A stretch of 64,000 nucleotides of DNA from NCBI GenBank assembly GCA_963678575.2, contig CAXXHV010000002.1:1426001-1490000 (forward strand). Direction: 5' to 3'. Shown here in pieces: positions 1 through 8,801 of the stretch. Every line of letters starts with the position of its first letter. Positions within the stretch are counted from its first letter, which is position 1. Below the pieces are notes generated by a model. The model saw nothing but the letters and a program-made list of their open reading frames with translations, was not told where the DNA came from and did no database searches. The DNA is from Pleomorphochaeta sp963678575 (GTDB lineage: Bacteria > Spirochaetota > Spirochaetia > Sphaerochaetales > Sphaerochaetaceae). Both the position numbers and the translations under genes were made by a program.

Positions 1-828
1 TTTAATGTATTAAGACAAATTTCTACAAACTTATACCTAGCTTGTGGTATGACAATGGTAATTATCTTAGGTGGTATTGATTTATCAGTTGGTTCTACTA
101 TTGCTTTAAGTGGTTGTGTAGCTGCTGCAGGAGTTGCTCGTTATGCTCTTCCAATTCCAGTAGCTATTGTACTTGGTTTAGTTGTTGCAATTCTTATTGG
201 TGTATTCAATGGAACAGTAATATCAAAAACCACTATTCCTCCATTCATTGTAACCCTCGCAACTATGAACATCGCTCGTGGTTTATCTTATGTTTACACT
301 GGTGGATCTCCTGTTAGAGTTGTTTCTAAAGAATGGCAGTTTATTGGTGCAGGTTATATTGGACCTTTCCCAACACCTGTTGTAATCTTAGTCTTTGTAT
401 TAATTGTTACGGGACTGTTAATGAATAATACTAAATTTGGTAGACATATGTACGCAGTTGGTGGAAATACTCAGGCTGCAAACTTTAGTGGTATTTCAGT
501 TGCTAAAATTAAATTCTTTGTCTATGCTTACACAGGTCTTTTAGCTGGATTAGCTGGTGTTGTACTAGCTTCAAGAATGTATTCAGGACAACCTACTGCT
601 GGAACCGGTGCTGAAATGGATGCTATTGCTGCTGTAGTTGTTGGTGGAACATCAATGAGTGGTGGTAGTGGTAAAATTGGTGGTACTATAATTGGTGCTC
701 TCATAATTGGTTTCTTAAACAATGGTCTTAACTTAATGAATGTTAATTCATTCTGGCAATATGTTGTTAAGGGGACTGTTATCTTATTAGCTGTATTTAT
801 AGACTTCTTAAGAAACAAAAACAAATAA
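1..828 (+). CDS. ABC sugar transporter permease, RbsC type (5' truncated)
   Basis: Inner-membrane permease of a ribose/xylose-type ABC importer (BPD_transp_2 family). The frame is open to the window edge, so the start lies upstream; the visible part begins FNVLRQISTNLYLACG and runs into GMTMVIILGGIDLSVGS, the hallmark GGIDLSVGS segment of RbsC-like permeases. Later GGTSMSGGSGKIGGT matches the family's conserved cytoplasmic EAA-like loop. About seven hydrophobic segments are visible. It is followed after 31 nt by aldolase, kinase and isomerase genes, so the cargo is probably the sugar those enzymes process (lyxose, mannose or a related sugar; inference). The ATPase and binding protein are presumably just outside the window. 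Confidence 0.93.
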   Translation, partial: FNVLRQISTNLYLACGMTMVIILGGIDLSVGSTIALSGCVAAAGVARYALPIPVAIVLGLVVAILIGVFNGTVISKTTIPPFIVTLATMNIARGLSYVYTGGSPVRVVSKEWQFIGAGYIGPFPTPVVILVFVLIVTGLLMNNTKFGRHMYAVGGNTQAANFSGISVAKIKFFVYAYTGLLAGLAGVVLASRMYSGQPTAGTGAEMDAIAAVVVGGTSMSGGSGKIGGTIIGALIIGFLNNGLNLMNVNSFWQYVVKGTVILLAVFIDFLRNKNK

Positions 829-859
829 ATTATAATAAAAACAAAAGGACAATAAGTTT

Positions 860-1741
860 ATGTTAGTTAATCTAAATGATGTAATGAAAATAGCAAATGA
901 AAAAAAAATAGCAATTGGAGCTTTCAATGTACCTAATTTTGAAAGTGCTCAAGCTATTATTGAAGCTGCAGAAGAAAAAAACATGCCTGTCATATTAAAT
1001 TATGCTGGAGTACATGACTCTTTAATGAAAATTGAAGAGGCTGCTGTAATAATGCTACACTTTGCAAAAAAAGCAAGTGTTCCAGTATGTGTTCATCTTG
1101 ACCATGGCTCAAGTTTTGAAGCTTGTATCAAAGCAATAAGACTTGGTTTTACATCAGTTATGATTGATGCTTCAGCAACAAGTTTTGAAGAAAACATTGA
1201 AGAAACAAGAGCTGTTGTAAGAGCTGCTCACAGCGTTAATGTTAGTGTTGAAGCTGAACTTGGTCATATTTTTGCTTCAGATATTGGAATTGGAGAAGGT
1301 GGAATAAGTGAAAATGCTAAAAGTTTTGCAAACTTAGATGATATTTACACAAGCCCTATTCTAGCAAAAGAATTTGTTGAAAAAACTAATGTTGATGCTC
1401 TAGCAATAGCTTTTGGAACAGCTCATGGTTTATATAAAGAAAAACCTATTTTAGATTTAGATAGAATTAAATTAATTAAAGAAGCAATAGATATTCCTTT
1501 TGTAATGCATGGAGGATCTGGTCTTTCAAAAGAAGAATTCCAAACTGCAATTACTAATGGTATTAGAAAAATTAATTACTATACATATATGACTTTAAGT
1601 GGAGGAACAGCAGTATTTGACCATCTCAAATCTTTTAAAGATGGAGATAATATTTTCTTCCATGATATTCCTGTAATTGCAACAAAAGCAATGAAAGAAG
1701 ATGTAAAAAAAGCTATTGGAGTATTTAGTTTTAATGAATAA
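860..1741 (+). CDS. class II fructose-bisphosphate/tagatose aldolase family
   Basis: Zinc-dependent class II aldolase (FbaA/GatY/KbaY family), cytoplasmic, cleaving a ketose phosphate into two smaller products. Visible landmarks: HLDHGSS (Asp81 catalytic, His82 zinc ligand), EAELGHI at 132-137, AFGTAHGLY with His189 and MHGGSGL with His217 as the other zinc ligands. Length 293 is normal. The C-terminal phosphate-pocket motif reads KINYYTYM where most relatives have KIN followed by a short I/V-x-T-D/E run, so substrate preference may differ. A good ribosome site (AAAGGACAA) precedes the ATG. It sits in a tight operon with a PfkB kinase and D-lyxose isomerase; the kinase product is the likely substrate. 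Confidence 0.92.
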   Translation: MLVNLNDVMKIANEKKIAIGAFNVPNFESAQAIIEAAEEKNMPVILNYAGVHDSLMKIEEAAVIMLHFAKKASVPVCVHLDHGSSFEACIKAIRLGFTSVMIDASATSFEENIEETRAVVRAAHSVNVSVEAELGHIFASDIGIGEGGISENAKSFANLDDIYTSPILAKEFVEKTNVDALAIAFGTAHGLYKEKPILDLDRIKLIKEAIDIPFVMHGGSGLSKEEFQTAITNGIRKINYYTYMTLSGGTAVFDHLKSFKDGDNIFFHDIPVIATKAMKEDVKKAIGVFSFNE

Positions 1742-2762
1742 AAAAATTATTGTTGTAGGACCTGTTATATTAGACAGACACTACTTTATTAATGAATATC
1801 CTAAAGAAAGCAATTTGGCAACGATTAATGATACTAGCACCTCAGTTGGAGGTGCTGGTAATCTTATTATCGATTTAGCTAAATTAGATAATTCTTTAGA
1901 TATTGTTGTAAATAGTGTTATAGGCTGTGATGAAGCAGCCTCTTTAATAGATGAGAAATTTAGTAAATATAAAAACATTGACATGAGTTATACAACTAAA
2001 TTAGAGAGTACCCCTGTAACTTATGTAATGAATTCTTCTTTAACAAAGCAAAGAACCTTTTTCTATGATTCTGCTTCTAATAAAGACTTTGATATAAATC
2101 ATATTAATCTTAATGATATTGAAGGTGGAATTCTTCAAATTGAATATATTGGTTTAATTGGCAAATTAATGGATGCGGATGAGGAATTTGGATCAAAAAT
2201 TGCTAAACTATTATATATGGCTCAACAAAAAGGTATTAAAACCTCAATAGATATGGTTTCTAAAAATGATGATAAAACTATAAAAGTTGCAAGAAGTGCT
2301 CTTAAATATAGTGATTATTGTTGTGTTAATGAATTAGAAGCAAGTAGTATAAGTTCAATAAAAATTAAAGATGATGAAGATAATATAATTGAAGAAAACT
2401 TGATAAAAGCCCTTTATAAAATTAAAGAATTAGGCGTTAGTACTTGGGTTGTTATTCACTCTTCTCTATTTAATTATGGACTTGATTGCAAAACAAACAG
2501 AGTATTCAAAGCTGAATCCTTAAATGTACCAAAAAGTTTTATCAAAGGAACAACTGGAGCTGGAGATGCTTTTTTATCAGGAATTATTATTTCAATTGAA
2601 AGAGATTATGATCTAGAACAAGCTTTAAAAGTTGCTTGTTCAACTGCTGTATGTTCTTTAAATGCAGTAGATGGAACTTCCGCTATGAAGAATTATGATG
2701 AAGTTATGAAATTATTTGATATTTATTCAAAAGGATGTATTTATGAAGAGATCAGAAATTAA
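1734..2762 (+). CDS. PfkB-family carbohydrate kinase
   Basis: Ribokinase/PfkB-family sugar kinase. The N-terminal SVGGAGNLIIDLAKL segment (about residues 37-51) is the first PfkB signature and GTTGAGDAF (272-280) the second, with Asp278 as the expected catalytic base and the GAGD anion hole. Start chosen at ATG 1734, overlapping the aldolase stop by 8 nt with GGAG 12 nt upstream; an in-frame TTG at 1716 is the alternative. Tight overlap with both neighbours implies translational coupling. It probably phosphorylates the ketose made by the downstream isomerase, giving the aldolase its substrate; the exact sugar cannot be read from sequence. Confidence 0.88.
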   Translation: MNKKIIVVGPVILDRHYFINEYPKESNLATINDTSTSVGGAGNLIIDLAKLDNSLDIVVNSVIGCDEAASLIDEKFSKYKNIDMSYTTKLESTPVTYVMNSSLTKQRTFFYDSASNKDFDINHINLNDIEGGILQIEYIGLIGKLMDADEEFGSKIAKLLYMAQQKGIKTSIDMVSKNDDKTIKVARSALKYSDYCCVNELEASSISSIKIKDDEDNIIEENLIKALYKIKELGVSTWVVIHSSLFNYGLDCKTNRVFKAESLNVPKSFIKGTTGAGDAFLSGIIISIERDYDLEQALKVACSTAVCSLNAVDGTSAMKNYDEVMKLFDIYSKGCIYEEIRN

Positions 2763-3411
2763 CAATGTAATAAAAAGATTTGAAAAAATACTTGAAGAAT
2801 ATAAAATAAGTATTCCTCCATTTTGCTATTGGGATTATGAAGAATGGAGTAAAAAAAATAATGAATATGATGAAATTAGAGATAATCAATTAGGTTGGGA
2901 TATAACAGATTTTGGATTGAATAGTTTTAATGAAGTTGGTTTTTCTCTTATTACACTAAGAAATGGTAATCAAAAGGATGATAGATATAAAAAACCTTAT
3001 GCTGAAAAACTATTAATGCTTTTTGAAAACCAAAGAGCTCCAATGCATTATCACGCTTATAAATGTGAAGACATTATAAATAAAGGTGGTGGGACTCTTG
3101 TTATTTCTGTATACAATGCAGAAAAAGATGGTTCTTTGTCAAAAGAAGATGTAATTATCAACACTGATGGAAGAAGCTACAAAGCCCCTGCTGGTACCAA
3201 AGTATATTTAAAACCTGGAGAATCAATTACAATCTGGCCTTATCAATATCATGACTTTGCTGTTGAAGGTGGCGATGTATTAATTGGAGAAGTATCAATG
3301 TGTAATGATGATGTAAATGATAATTTCTTCTATGCTCCTATTGGAAGATTTCCTGAAATTGAAGAAGATGAAGCTCCCTATAGACTTTTGTGTACTGAAT
3401 ATCCTAGATAA
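2743..3411 (+). CDS. D-lyxose/D-mannose isomerase (cupin, Lyx_isomer family)
   Basis: Member of the D-lyxose ketol-isomerase family, which interconverts D-lyxose/D-xylulose and often D-mannose/D-fructose using a divalent metal in a cupin barrel. The opening MKRSEIN, IRDNQLGWDITDFG (45-58) and PYAEKL (85-90) are family landmarks; likely metal ligands are His102 and His104 (MHYH), Glu109 and His170 (YQYHDF). Start taken at ATG 2743 with AAGGATG upstream, overlapping the kinase by 20 nt; an upstream TTG at 2716 is less likely. Last gene of the operon, followed by a terminator at 3451. Length 222 matches the family. Confidence 0.9.
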   Translation: MKRSEINNVIKRFEKILEEYKISIPPFCYWDYEEWSKKNNEYDEIRDNQLGWDITDFGLNSFNEVGFSLITLRNGNQKDDRYKKPYAEKLLMLFENQRAPMHYHAYKCEDIINKGGGTLVISVYNAEKDGSLSKEDVIINTDGRSYKAPAGTKVYLKPGESITIWPYQYHDFAVEGGDVLIGEVSMCNDDVNDNFFYAPIGRFPEIEEDEAPYRLLCTEYPR

Positions 3412-3450
3412 AAAATATAAATAGCATAAAAAATATAAATAGCATAAAAA

Positions 3451-3487
3451 AACTCTATCCAATTTATTTGAGGATAGAGTTCTTTTC
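3451..3487. terminator. bidirectional intrinsic terminator
   Basis: Ten-base stem AACTCTATCC (3451-3460) with GGATAGAGTT (3472-3481) and an 11-nt loop. The plus strand continues CTTTTC, and the minus strand continues with a run of seven T. It lies between convergent genes (sugar operon and DUF4143 ATPase). An 18-nt direct repeat containing AAAAATATAAATAGCAT occurs just before it (3409-3446). Confidence 0.8.
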
Positions 3488-3521
3488 AGATTAATTCATA
3501 AAACTTATAACATTTATTTTT

Positions 3522-4799
3522 CTAATTCTTTAAACAACCTATGGGAACAATATAAATACCATCTTTTCTTTGAAAAGCATATTTCCCAACTCCAACAAGA
3601 ATCATTTTAAATGCAGGACTGTTCATTTTATCAATATCAATTTTCTTTGATAATTTTGTAAGTGTAATTACACCTTCTTCAATTAATTTATCGCCACCTA
3701 ATTTTATTTCAATTAATCCATATAATCCATTTTTTAAATGAATAACTGCATCACATTCCAAATTGCTTTTATCTCTATAATGATAAACAGTTCCATCCAA
3801 AGCTTCAGCATATACCCTTAAATCTCTAATACACATATTTTCAAATAAAAAACCCATTGTTTCTAAATCATTTACTAAATCGGCAGGGCCAATACCTAAT
3901 GCAGCAGCAGCTATAGAGGGATCAGAAAAGTATCTTGTATCTGAAGCTTGTATCGCTGATTTAGATCTAAGATTTGGATTCCATGATGGAGAATTTTCTA
4001 TTACAAAAATATCTTTTAATGCTGAGACATATGAATTAATTGTGCTTTCAGAAATAGTATCTGCATCATTTGCCTTAACATCTGCTAGAATTTTTGGAAC
4101 TTTAACTTGAGACCCAATAAATCTAGCATAAGATCTCATCAATCTTTTAACCCTTTCAGGATCTCTTTTTATATTATCAACTCTTGAAATATCACTCTCA
4201 ACGACTCCATCATAATAATCAATAGCTTGTTGCAAAGCAATATCTTCCTCACAACCTATTGCTCTTGGCCATCCACCTCTACATATAAAATATGCAATAC
4301 TATGAATATCAAAACTATTTTCACCAATTATTTCATTCTTTTTATCATTAAATAAGGCCTGTAAAGATACCTGACCATTTGAATCTTGGGATTCATATAA
4401 ACTCATAGGCCTCATCCTTAAACGAGAAATACGACCTATTCCCGTATGAGAGTTTTTAGATAAATCAGGCGGAACAGCAGAACCTGTTAATATAAACTGA
4501 CCAAAGTCATTTCTTTTATCAACTTCAAAACGAACTGCATCCCATAATTTTGGCGCTAATTGCCATTCATCAATAAGTCTTGGTATATCTCCATTTAAAA
4601 GTAAAGAAGGATTAATATCTGCCATTTGAATATTTTGATCTTTATTTTGTGGATCCTGCATATATAAAAGGCTTTTAGCTAATCTAGAAGCCGTCGTTGT
4701 TTTCCCACACCACTTCGCTCCTGTAATAAGAACAGCGCCTTTAGCTTTAAGTTTTTTCTTTAATATTTCATCAGCTATTCTATTATAATATTTTCTCAT
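3522..4799 (-). CDS. AAA-family ATPase with DUF4143 domain
   Basis: Archaeal-type/bacterial ATPase of the AAA_14 plus DUF4143 architecture. N-terminal P-loop GAKWCGKT (27-34), Walker B-like LIDEW with Asp77-Glu78, and the LTGS sensor strand (104-107). The C-terminal third carries a PD-(D/E)xK-like core: Asp350, then Glu364-x-Lys366 in LIEIKLGG. AAGGAG precedes the ATG. Relatives are very common, often multicopy, and of unproved function; nuclease- or mobility-linked roles are suggested by the fold only. No toxin/antitoxin partner is adjacent. Its start is separated by only 32 bp from an array of fourteen 23-bp tandem repeats, which would lie in its promoter or leader. Confidence 0.88.
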   Translation of the reverse strand: MRKYYNRIADEILKKKLKAKGAVLITGAKWCGKTTTASRLAKSLLYMQDPQNKDQNIQMADINPSLLLNGDIPRLIDEWQLAPKLWDAVRFEVDKRNDFGQFILTGSAVPPDLSKNSHTGIGRISRLRMRPMSLYESQDSNGQVSLQALFNDKKNEIIGENSFDIHSIAYFICRGGWPRAIGCEEDIALQQAIDYYDGVVESDISRVDNIKRDPERVKRLMRSYARFIGSQVKVPKILADVKANDADTISESTINSYVSALKDIFVIENSPSWNPNLRSKSAIQASDTRYFSDPSIAAAALGIGPADLVNDLETMGFLFENMCIRDLRVYAEALDGTVYHYRDKSNLECDAVIHLKNGLYGLIEIKLGGDKLIEEGVITLTKLSKKIDIDKMNSPAFKMILVGVGKYAFQRKDGIYIVPIGCLKN

Positions 4800-4831
4800 T
4801 GGAACTCCTTCTTGTTATAAATTAACACATG

Positions 4832-5153
4832 TTACGCTATTTGGCAAGTTTTCGTTACGCTGTTTGGCAAGTTTTCGTTACGCTGTTTGGCAAGTTTTCG
4901 TTACGCTATTTAGCAAGTTTTCATTATGCTATTTGGCAAGTTTTCATTATGCTATTTGGCAAGTTTTCATTATGCTATTTGGCAAGTTTTCATTATGCTA
5001 TTTGGCAAGTTTTCATTATGCTATTTGGCAAGTTTTCATTATGCTATTTGGCAAGTTTTCATTATGCTATTTGGCAAGTTTTAATTACGCTATTTGGCAA
5101 GTTTTAATTACGATATTTGGCAAGTTTTCATTACACTGTTTGCCAAGTTTTAA
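4832..5153. repeat. 23-bp tandem repeat array, 14 copies
   Basis: Fourteen head-to-tail units of exactly 23 bp with no spacers, sharing the core TTTGGCAAGTTTT preceded by TTAYGCTA. Six central copies (4924-5061) are identical. The first four carry TTACGCT/TTTTCG variants and the last three or four diverge (TTTTAA ends, final copy TTTGCCAAG), a pattern expected from slippage or unequal exchange expanding the middle. The array starts 33 bp upstream of the DUF4143 ATPase start codon and on that gene's sense strand reads AAAACTTGCCAAA. Because 23 is not a multiple of 3 and no stop occurs, plus-strand frames stay open across it, but there is no ribosome site and I do not regard them as genes. Confidence 0.95.
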
Positions 5154-5325
5154 ACAGGAAAAATTTATTATATTTTAATCATTTAATTTTAAAATACTTC
5201 TTCATCTATAAGATGGAATAAATATCCATTTATTAAAATAATTTAAGAAGGAAGAAATAAATGATCTAGAAATGCATTTGAAGTACTAAATCTTTAAATA
5301 CTTTATTTTTCTAAGTTATATAAAT
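5154..5325. other. non-coding spacer after the repeat array
   Basis: AT-rich sequence between the repeat array and the next gene's terminator. It holds a perfect ribosome-site-like AAGAAGGAAG at 5247 followed by ATG ATC TAG, that is, a start codon closed after two codons, possibly the remnant of a lost gene. Nothing else is recognisable. Confidence 0.5.
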
Positions 5326-5374
5326 ATAAAAAAATCTCTTCCAAAAGAATTTTAAATTCAAATGAAAGAGATTT
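5326..5374 (-). terminator. intrinsic terminator of the 5397-6560 gene
   Basis: Stem AAATCTCTT (5332-5340) with AAGAGATTT (5366-5374); on the minus strand it is followed by a run of about seven T, directly downstream of the barrel-like protein gene. Confidence 0.75.
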
Positions 5375-5396
5375 ATTTATTAATTCTAAAGAAGTT

Positions 5397-6560
5397 TTAC
5401 CACAGTCTGATTTCTCCCCCAGCGAATAGATATAGACCTGGAGTTTGATCAAATCTTAATCCTGTATATACTCTAAAGTTATTATTAATTAAATAATATC
5501 CTGCAGTAGAAAGATCAAAAGTAAAAGGAGAAGTTGCTCCAATATTATATCCAATATCTGCTATAGCTTCAGCCCACCATCTATAATCATTTGGAAGATA
5601 TACAGCTCTACCTTGTGCGTTTAAATTAAATGAAGTTGTACTATTTAAAGTATAAGAAACTTTAAATAGGGAATTGGCATCATAATAAAGCATATCATTC
5701 ATTAAGAAACCGCCAATTACTCCTTTTGGTCCTCCTTCAATTGAAAAAGAAGAAGCACTACTATTATATTCAGCATTAGCTGATATAAATGCAGTCCAGC
5801 CGCTTATCATACCGATAAACTTTGCTCTTTCATAATCATATTTTTGAGAACCCCAAGTATCTAATATAAGAATATCTAGAGCTCTATCTTCAATTCCCAT
5901 AGCAGTAGCTAATTGTTGATAATAATCTTTATACAATGAAGTTGAATCATTACTAAATTTATTTAAAATCTCTCCAGATTTCTGGAAAACAGAAACAACA
6001 GCCTCAACTTTATCAACAGTTGGAGTAACTCCTAAATGTTCCATCATTTTTTTTGCTTTATAAACATTTGAAATTGAATATGTTCTTCCTACTCCAATTG
6101 CAGCCTCAGGCAACAAATTAACGGAAAGCGTAGAAAAAGTAGTAGTAACATTAGCAGTACCACCAGCATACCAAAATCCTGGCATTCCACTTATATCTAA
6201 ATCATAAGAAGAATAACCACCATTAATATTTGCAAACAATCTGTTTTGAATTGTGCCAAATTGAAAATTTCCATTAGCTCCAATGTTTAGTTCATTAGTC
6301 GCTGTTTGATTAAATAATTGATAAGCCGCATTAGCTTTTGCATCAACATTAAAAGAACCATTAGCAACAGATAATTCAAGTGCATTCTGACTATAATTTA
6401 ATAGCCAAGAATTACCTCCAACATCGCCCAATGCTCCATTGATAATAAGAGTTGAATAACTTTCAGGAACTATTAGATCATAGATTTCGTTATATTCATC
6501 TGCAAATACAGATTGAACAAACATAGATAAAATTAAGACAACACAAAAAAATTTTTTCAT
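5397..6560 (-). CDS. exported barrel-like envelope protein, unknown function
   Basis: Not recognised as a named family. A clear signal peptide (MKKFFCVVLILSMFVQSVFA, cleavage likely after Ala20) precedes a 367-residue mature protein rich in Ser, Asn, Thr, Tyr and Gly with alternating hydrophobic/polar strands, such as SLFKVSYTLNSTTSFNLN, and ending in a short strand with terminal aromatic (LFAGGEIRLW), the usual outer-membrane barrel signal. A helical central part (about residues 165-235, KAKKMMEHLG to LDILILD) interrupts the strands. AGGAGG precedes the ATG. It has its own promoter and terminator, so it is a single-gene unit. An outer-membrane location is inferred. Confidence 0.7.
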   Translation of the reverse strand: MKKFFCVVLILSMFVQSVFADEYNEIYDLIVPESYSTLIINGALGDVGGNSWLLNYSQNALELSVANGSFNVDAKANAAYQLFNQTATNELNIGANGNFQFGTIQNRLFANINGGYSSYDLDISGMPGFWYAGGTANVTTTFSTLSVNLLPEAAIGVGRTYSISNVYKAKKMMEHLGVTPTVDKVEAVVSVFQKSGEILNKFSNDSTSLYKDYYQQLATAMGIEDRALDILILDTWGSQKYDYERAKFIGMISGWTAFISANAEYNSSASSFSIEGGPKGVIGGFLMNDMLYYDANSLFKVSYTLNSTTSFNLNAQGRAVYLPNDYRWWAEAIADIGYNIGATSPFTFDLSTAGYYLINNNFRVYTGLRFDQTPGLYLFAGGEIRLW

Positions 6561-6617
6561 AGTACCTCCTAACCATAAAAAAGCGCAAAAAATAATTATA
6601 ACTAATTCATTATAATT

Positions 6618-6646
6618 ATTATACTATGAAAATTATTATTTAGCAA
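6618..6646 (-). promoter_or_regulatory. sigma70-type promoter for the 5397-6560 gene
   Basis: Minus strand TTGCTA (6641-6646), 17-bp spacer, perfect TATAAT (6618-6623). Transcription would start about 50 nt before the ATG at 6560. Confidence 0.7.
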
Positions 6647-6710
6647 AAAACTTTTCTTATCAATCATTGCAATTGAATAAATAAAATAAAGATTAAAAAA
6701 TTTTTTTATC

Positions 6711-8801
6711 TCAAATATCTATTTTTTCTTTTAATTGTATATTATTTGCACTAGAGTTCACCCTAATTTCGAACTCACTCCTTTCTAATACCCAGTCATG
6801 TTTTTCTACACTATAATATTTGAATGCACCCTCATCTAATTCGATAGAAAGATTTTTTTTCTCCTTTGATTTTAAAGTTATTTTATCAAAGCCCTTTAGT
6901 TCTTCTTCAACTCTAAAAACACTACTTTTTATACAATGAACAAATACAAAAGCCGTTTCTTTAGCCTCTATATCCCCAGTGTTTTCGATATCAAAATTTA
7001 CAATAACTTTATTATTTTCTTTATTAATTGAAAGATTTGAATATTCAAAGGTCGAATAACTTAATCCATAACCAAAATCAAACTCAACTTTTTTATTATT
7101 GGTTCTAAAGTCCCTATAACCTACTAATAATCCTTCTTTATAATGAATTTTCTCAACTTTTCTTATATTAGGATTACCCTGTCCTTTTGAAACTCTTTTA
7201 AGAGAAAATTTATTATAATCAGAATAATAATTTTCGTTACTTAAGTAGTCTTTAAATTTTTTAGCTATTGTAAATGGAAGTTTTCCACTTGGACTTACTT
7301 TGTTAAATAATATATCGAACAGAGCCTCACTTTCTTTTTCACCAAGATAATATGAGAGTAATAAAGTTGGTTCGTATTTAACCCAGTTTGGATTAAAAGC
7401 TCCTCCAGAATTAATTATAGTAATTGTTTTTTTATTTAATTTATTTGCCTCAATAATACCGGTTACTTCTTCTTTTGCAATTTCATAATCTCTATCATAA
7501 AATTCGCTTTCATCAACTCCATCAAACCCTGTTTTTATTATTACTACATCAGCTTTTTTAATTATTTCTTTTGTTTTTTCTTTTTTATACCATTTGCTAT
7601 TTAGACTTATTACTTTATAACCTTCTAAGATTAATTTATCTTCAAAAGAAACCATCTCGACTTTTGGTATGATTTGTGAAGATCCTCCACCGGATGGAAT
7701 TGAATTTCTATTTTTTCCAAGAAGTACAATTGTCTTAATTTCTTTTTTATTTAAAGGTAATAAATTATTCTCATTTTTTAAAAGTGTAATTGATTCTAAT
7801 GCTGCTTGGTATGCAATCTTTTGTGCTTTTGGTGTATGCAAACCATAGTTTTTATCATTTATCGCTCTATCAAGTACCCCAGAAGTTTTTAGTACTGTTA
7901 AAATATTTAAAACCTTTTTATCTATATCTTCTTCCTTAATTTCATTATTATCTAAAGCTTGTTTTATTTTATTTTTACTAAACCAAATACCTTTTGGCAT
8001 TTCTAAATCAACCCCATGTTTTATAGCGGCTACTGTTGAGTACACACTTGTCCAATCAGAAATTACAAAACCTTTAAAGCCCCATTTCTTTCTTAGTACT
8101 TCTCCAATTAAATACTGATTTTCACTAGCATATACACCATTTATAAGATTATAACTTGTCATTACACTTAGAGTTCCACTATCAACCGCTTTTTTAAAAG
8201 CAGGGAGATATATTTCAAAAAGAGCTCTTTCTTCTACAACACTATCAGCTTTATGTCTATCATAATCACTATTATTACAAGCAAAATGTTTTACTGTAGT
8301 TATTACTCCAACTTTATTAGCTGCTTCAATATAAGCTTTAGCCAGTTCTCCAGATAAATATGGATCTTCTCCAAAATATTCAAAATTTCTACCACAGGTT
8401 GGAACTCTTGCAATATTAACACCAGGCGCTAATAATACAGAGGATCCAACTGCTCTCGTTTCCTTACAGATTACTGTACTAATATTTTTTATAAGTTCTC
8501 TATTATAAGTTGCAGCCATTGCAATTGGAGCTGGAAATATAGTTACCTTTTCATCCCACCCTCTTACACCAGCTGAAGCATCAGTTGTCCAAACCTCATT
8601 TAATTTTAATCTTTCAATTGGATGGATACAAAAGTCATTAATACCAGAAATATATTCAATTTTTTCATCTAAACTCATTTCATCAATTAATTGAGCTACT
8701 GTGTAATCACATTTTTCAAACCCACCAGCAACCCTTTTTTTTAAGTTCATATGCTCTTTAATCATTATTTTTTGAAATAATTCTTTCTTTTTTCTATCCA
8801 T
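6711..8801 (-). CDS. glycoside hydrolase family 3 (beta-glucosidase-like)
   Basis: Retaining GH3 enzyme hydrolysing beta-linked glycosides. N-terminal TIM-barrel domain (about 40-330) with KHF at 171-173 and the nucleophile Asp249 in GFVISDWTS; C-terminal alpha/beta sandwich (about 355-545); fibronectin III-like domain at the end (about 590-690, with FDFGYGLSYSTFEYS just before it). No signal peptide, so it should act in the cytoplasm on imported oligosaccharides. Length 696 is typical of bglX/bglB-like enzymes. AGGAG lies before the ATG. Monocistronic as far as visible. Exact substrate (glucoside, xyloside or N-acetylglucosaminide) cannot be fixed from sequence, although the three-domain layout favours beta-glucosidase. 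Confidence 0.92.
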   Translation of the reverse strand: MDRKKKELFQKIMIKEHMNLKKRVAGGFEKCDYTVAQLIDEMSLDEKIEYISGINDFCIHPIERLKLNEVWTTDASAGVRGWDEKVTIFPAPIAMAATYNRELIKNISTVICKETRAVGSSVLLAPGVNIARVPTCGRNFEYFGEDPYLSGELAKAYIEAANKVGVITTVKHFACNNSDYDRHKADSVVEERALFEIYLPAFKKAVDSGTLSVMTSYNLINGVYASENQYLIGEVLRKKWGFKGFVISDWTSVYSTVAAIKHGVDLEMPKGIWFSKNKIKQALDNNEIKEEDIDKKVLNILTVLKTSGVLDRAINDKNYGLHTPKAQKIAYQAALESITLLKNENNLLPLNKKEIKTIVLLGKNRNSIPSGGGSSQIIPKVEMVSFEDKLILEGYKVISLNSKWYKKEKTKEIIKKADVVIIKTGFDGVDESEFYDRDYEIAKEEVTGIIEANKLNKKTITIINSGGAFNPNWVKYEPTLLLSYYLGEKESEALFDILFNKVSPSGKLPFTIAKKFKDYLSNENYYSDYNKFSLKRVSKGQGNPNIRKVEKIHYKEGLLVGYRDFRTNNKKVEFDFGYGLSYSTFEYSNLSINKENNKVIVNFDIENTGDIEAKETAFVFVHCIKSSVFRVEEELKGFDKITLKSKEKKNLSIELDEGAFKYYSVEKHDWVLERSEFEIRVNSSANNIQLKEKIDI

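Noticed and set aside
528..824. Minus-strand open frame inside the ABC permease
   Set aside because: Antisense shadow of a clearly conserved permease; no ribosome site and no family resemblance.
4832..5153. CRISPR array
   Set aside because: Units are contiguous with no spacers, only 23 bp long, and no cas genes are present.
3522..5153. Toxin-antitoxin or restriction island around the DUF4143 ATPase
   Set aside because: No partner gene, no methylase, no mobile-element ends; only the repeats are unusual.
4829..5178. Long open plus-strand frames through the tandem repeats
   Set aside because: They arise because 23-bp units lack stops in all frames; the peptides are a 23-residue repeat of one nonsense pattern, with no ribosome site.
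5246..5266. Ribosome site followed by ATG in the spacer after the repeats
   Set aside because: The frame closes after two codons; at most a relic.
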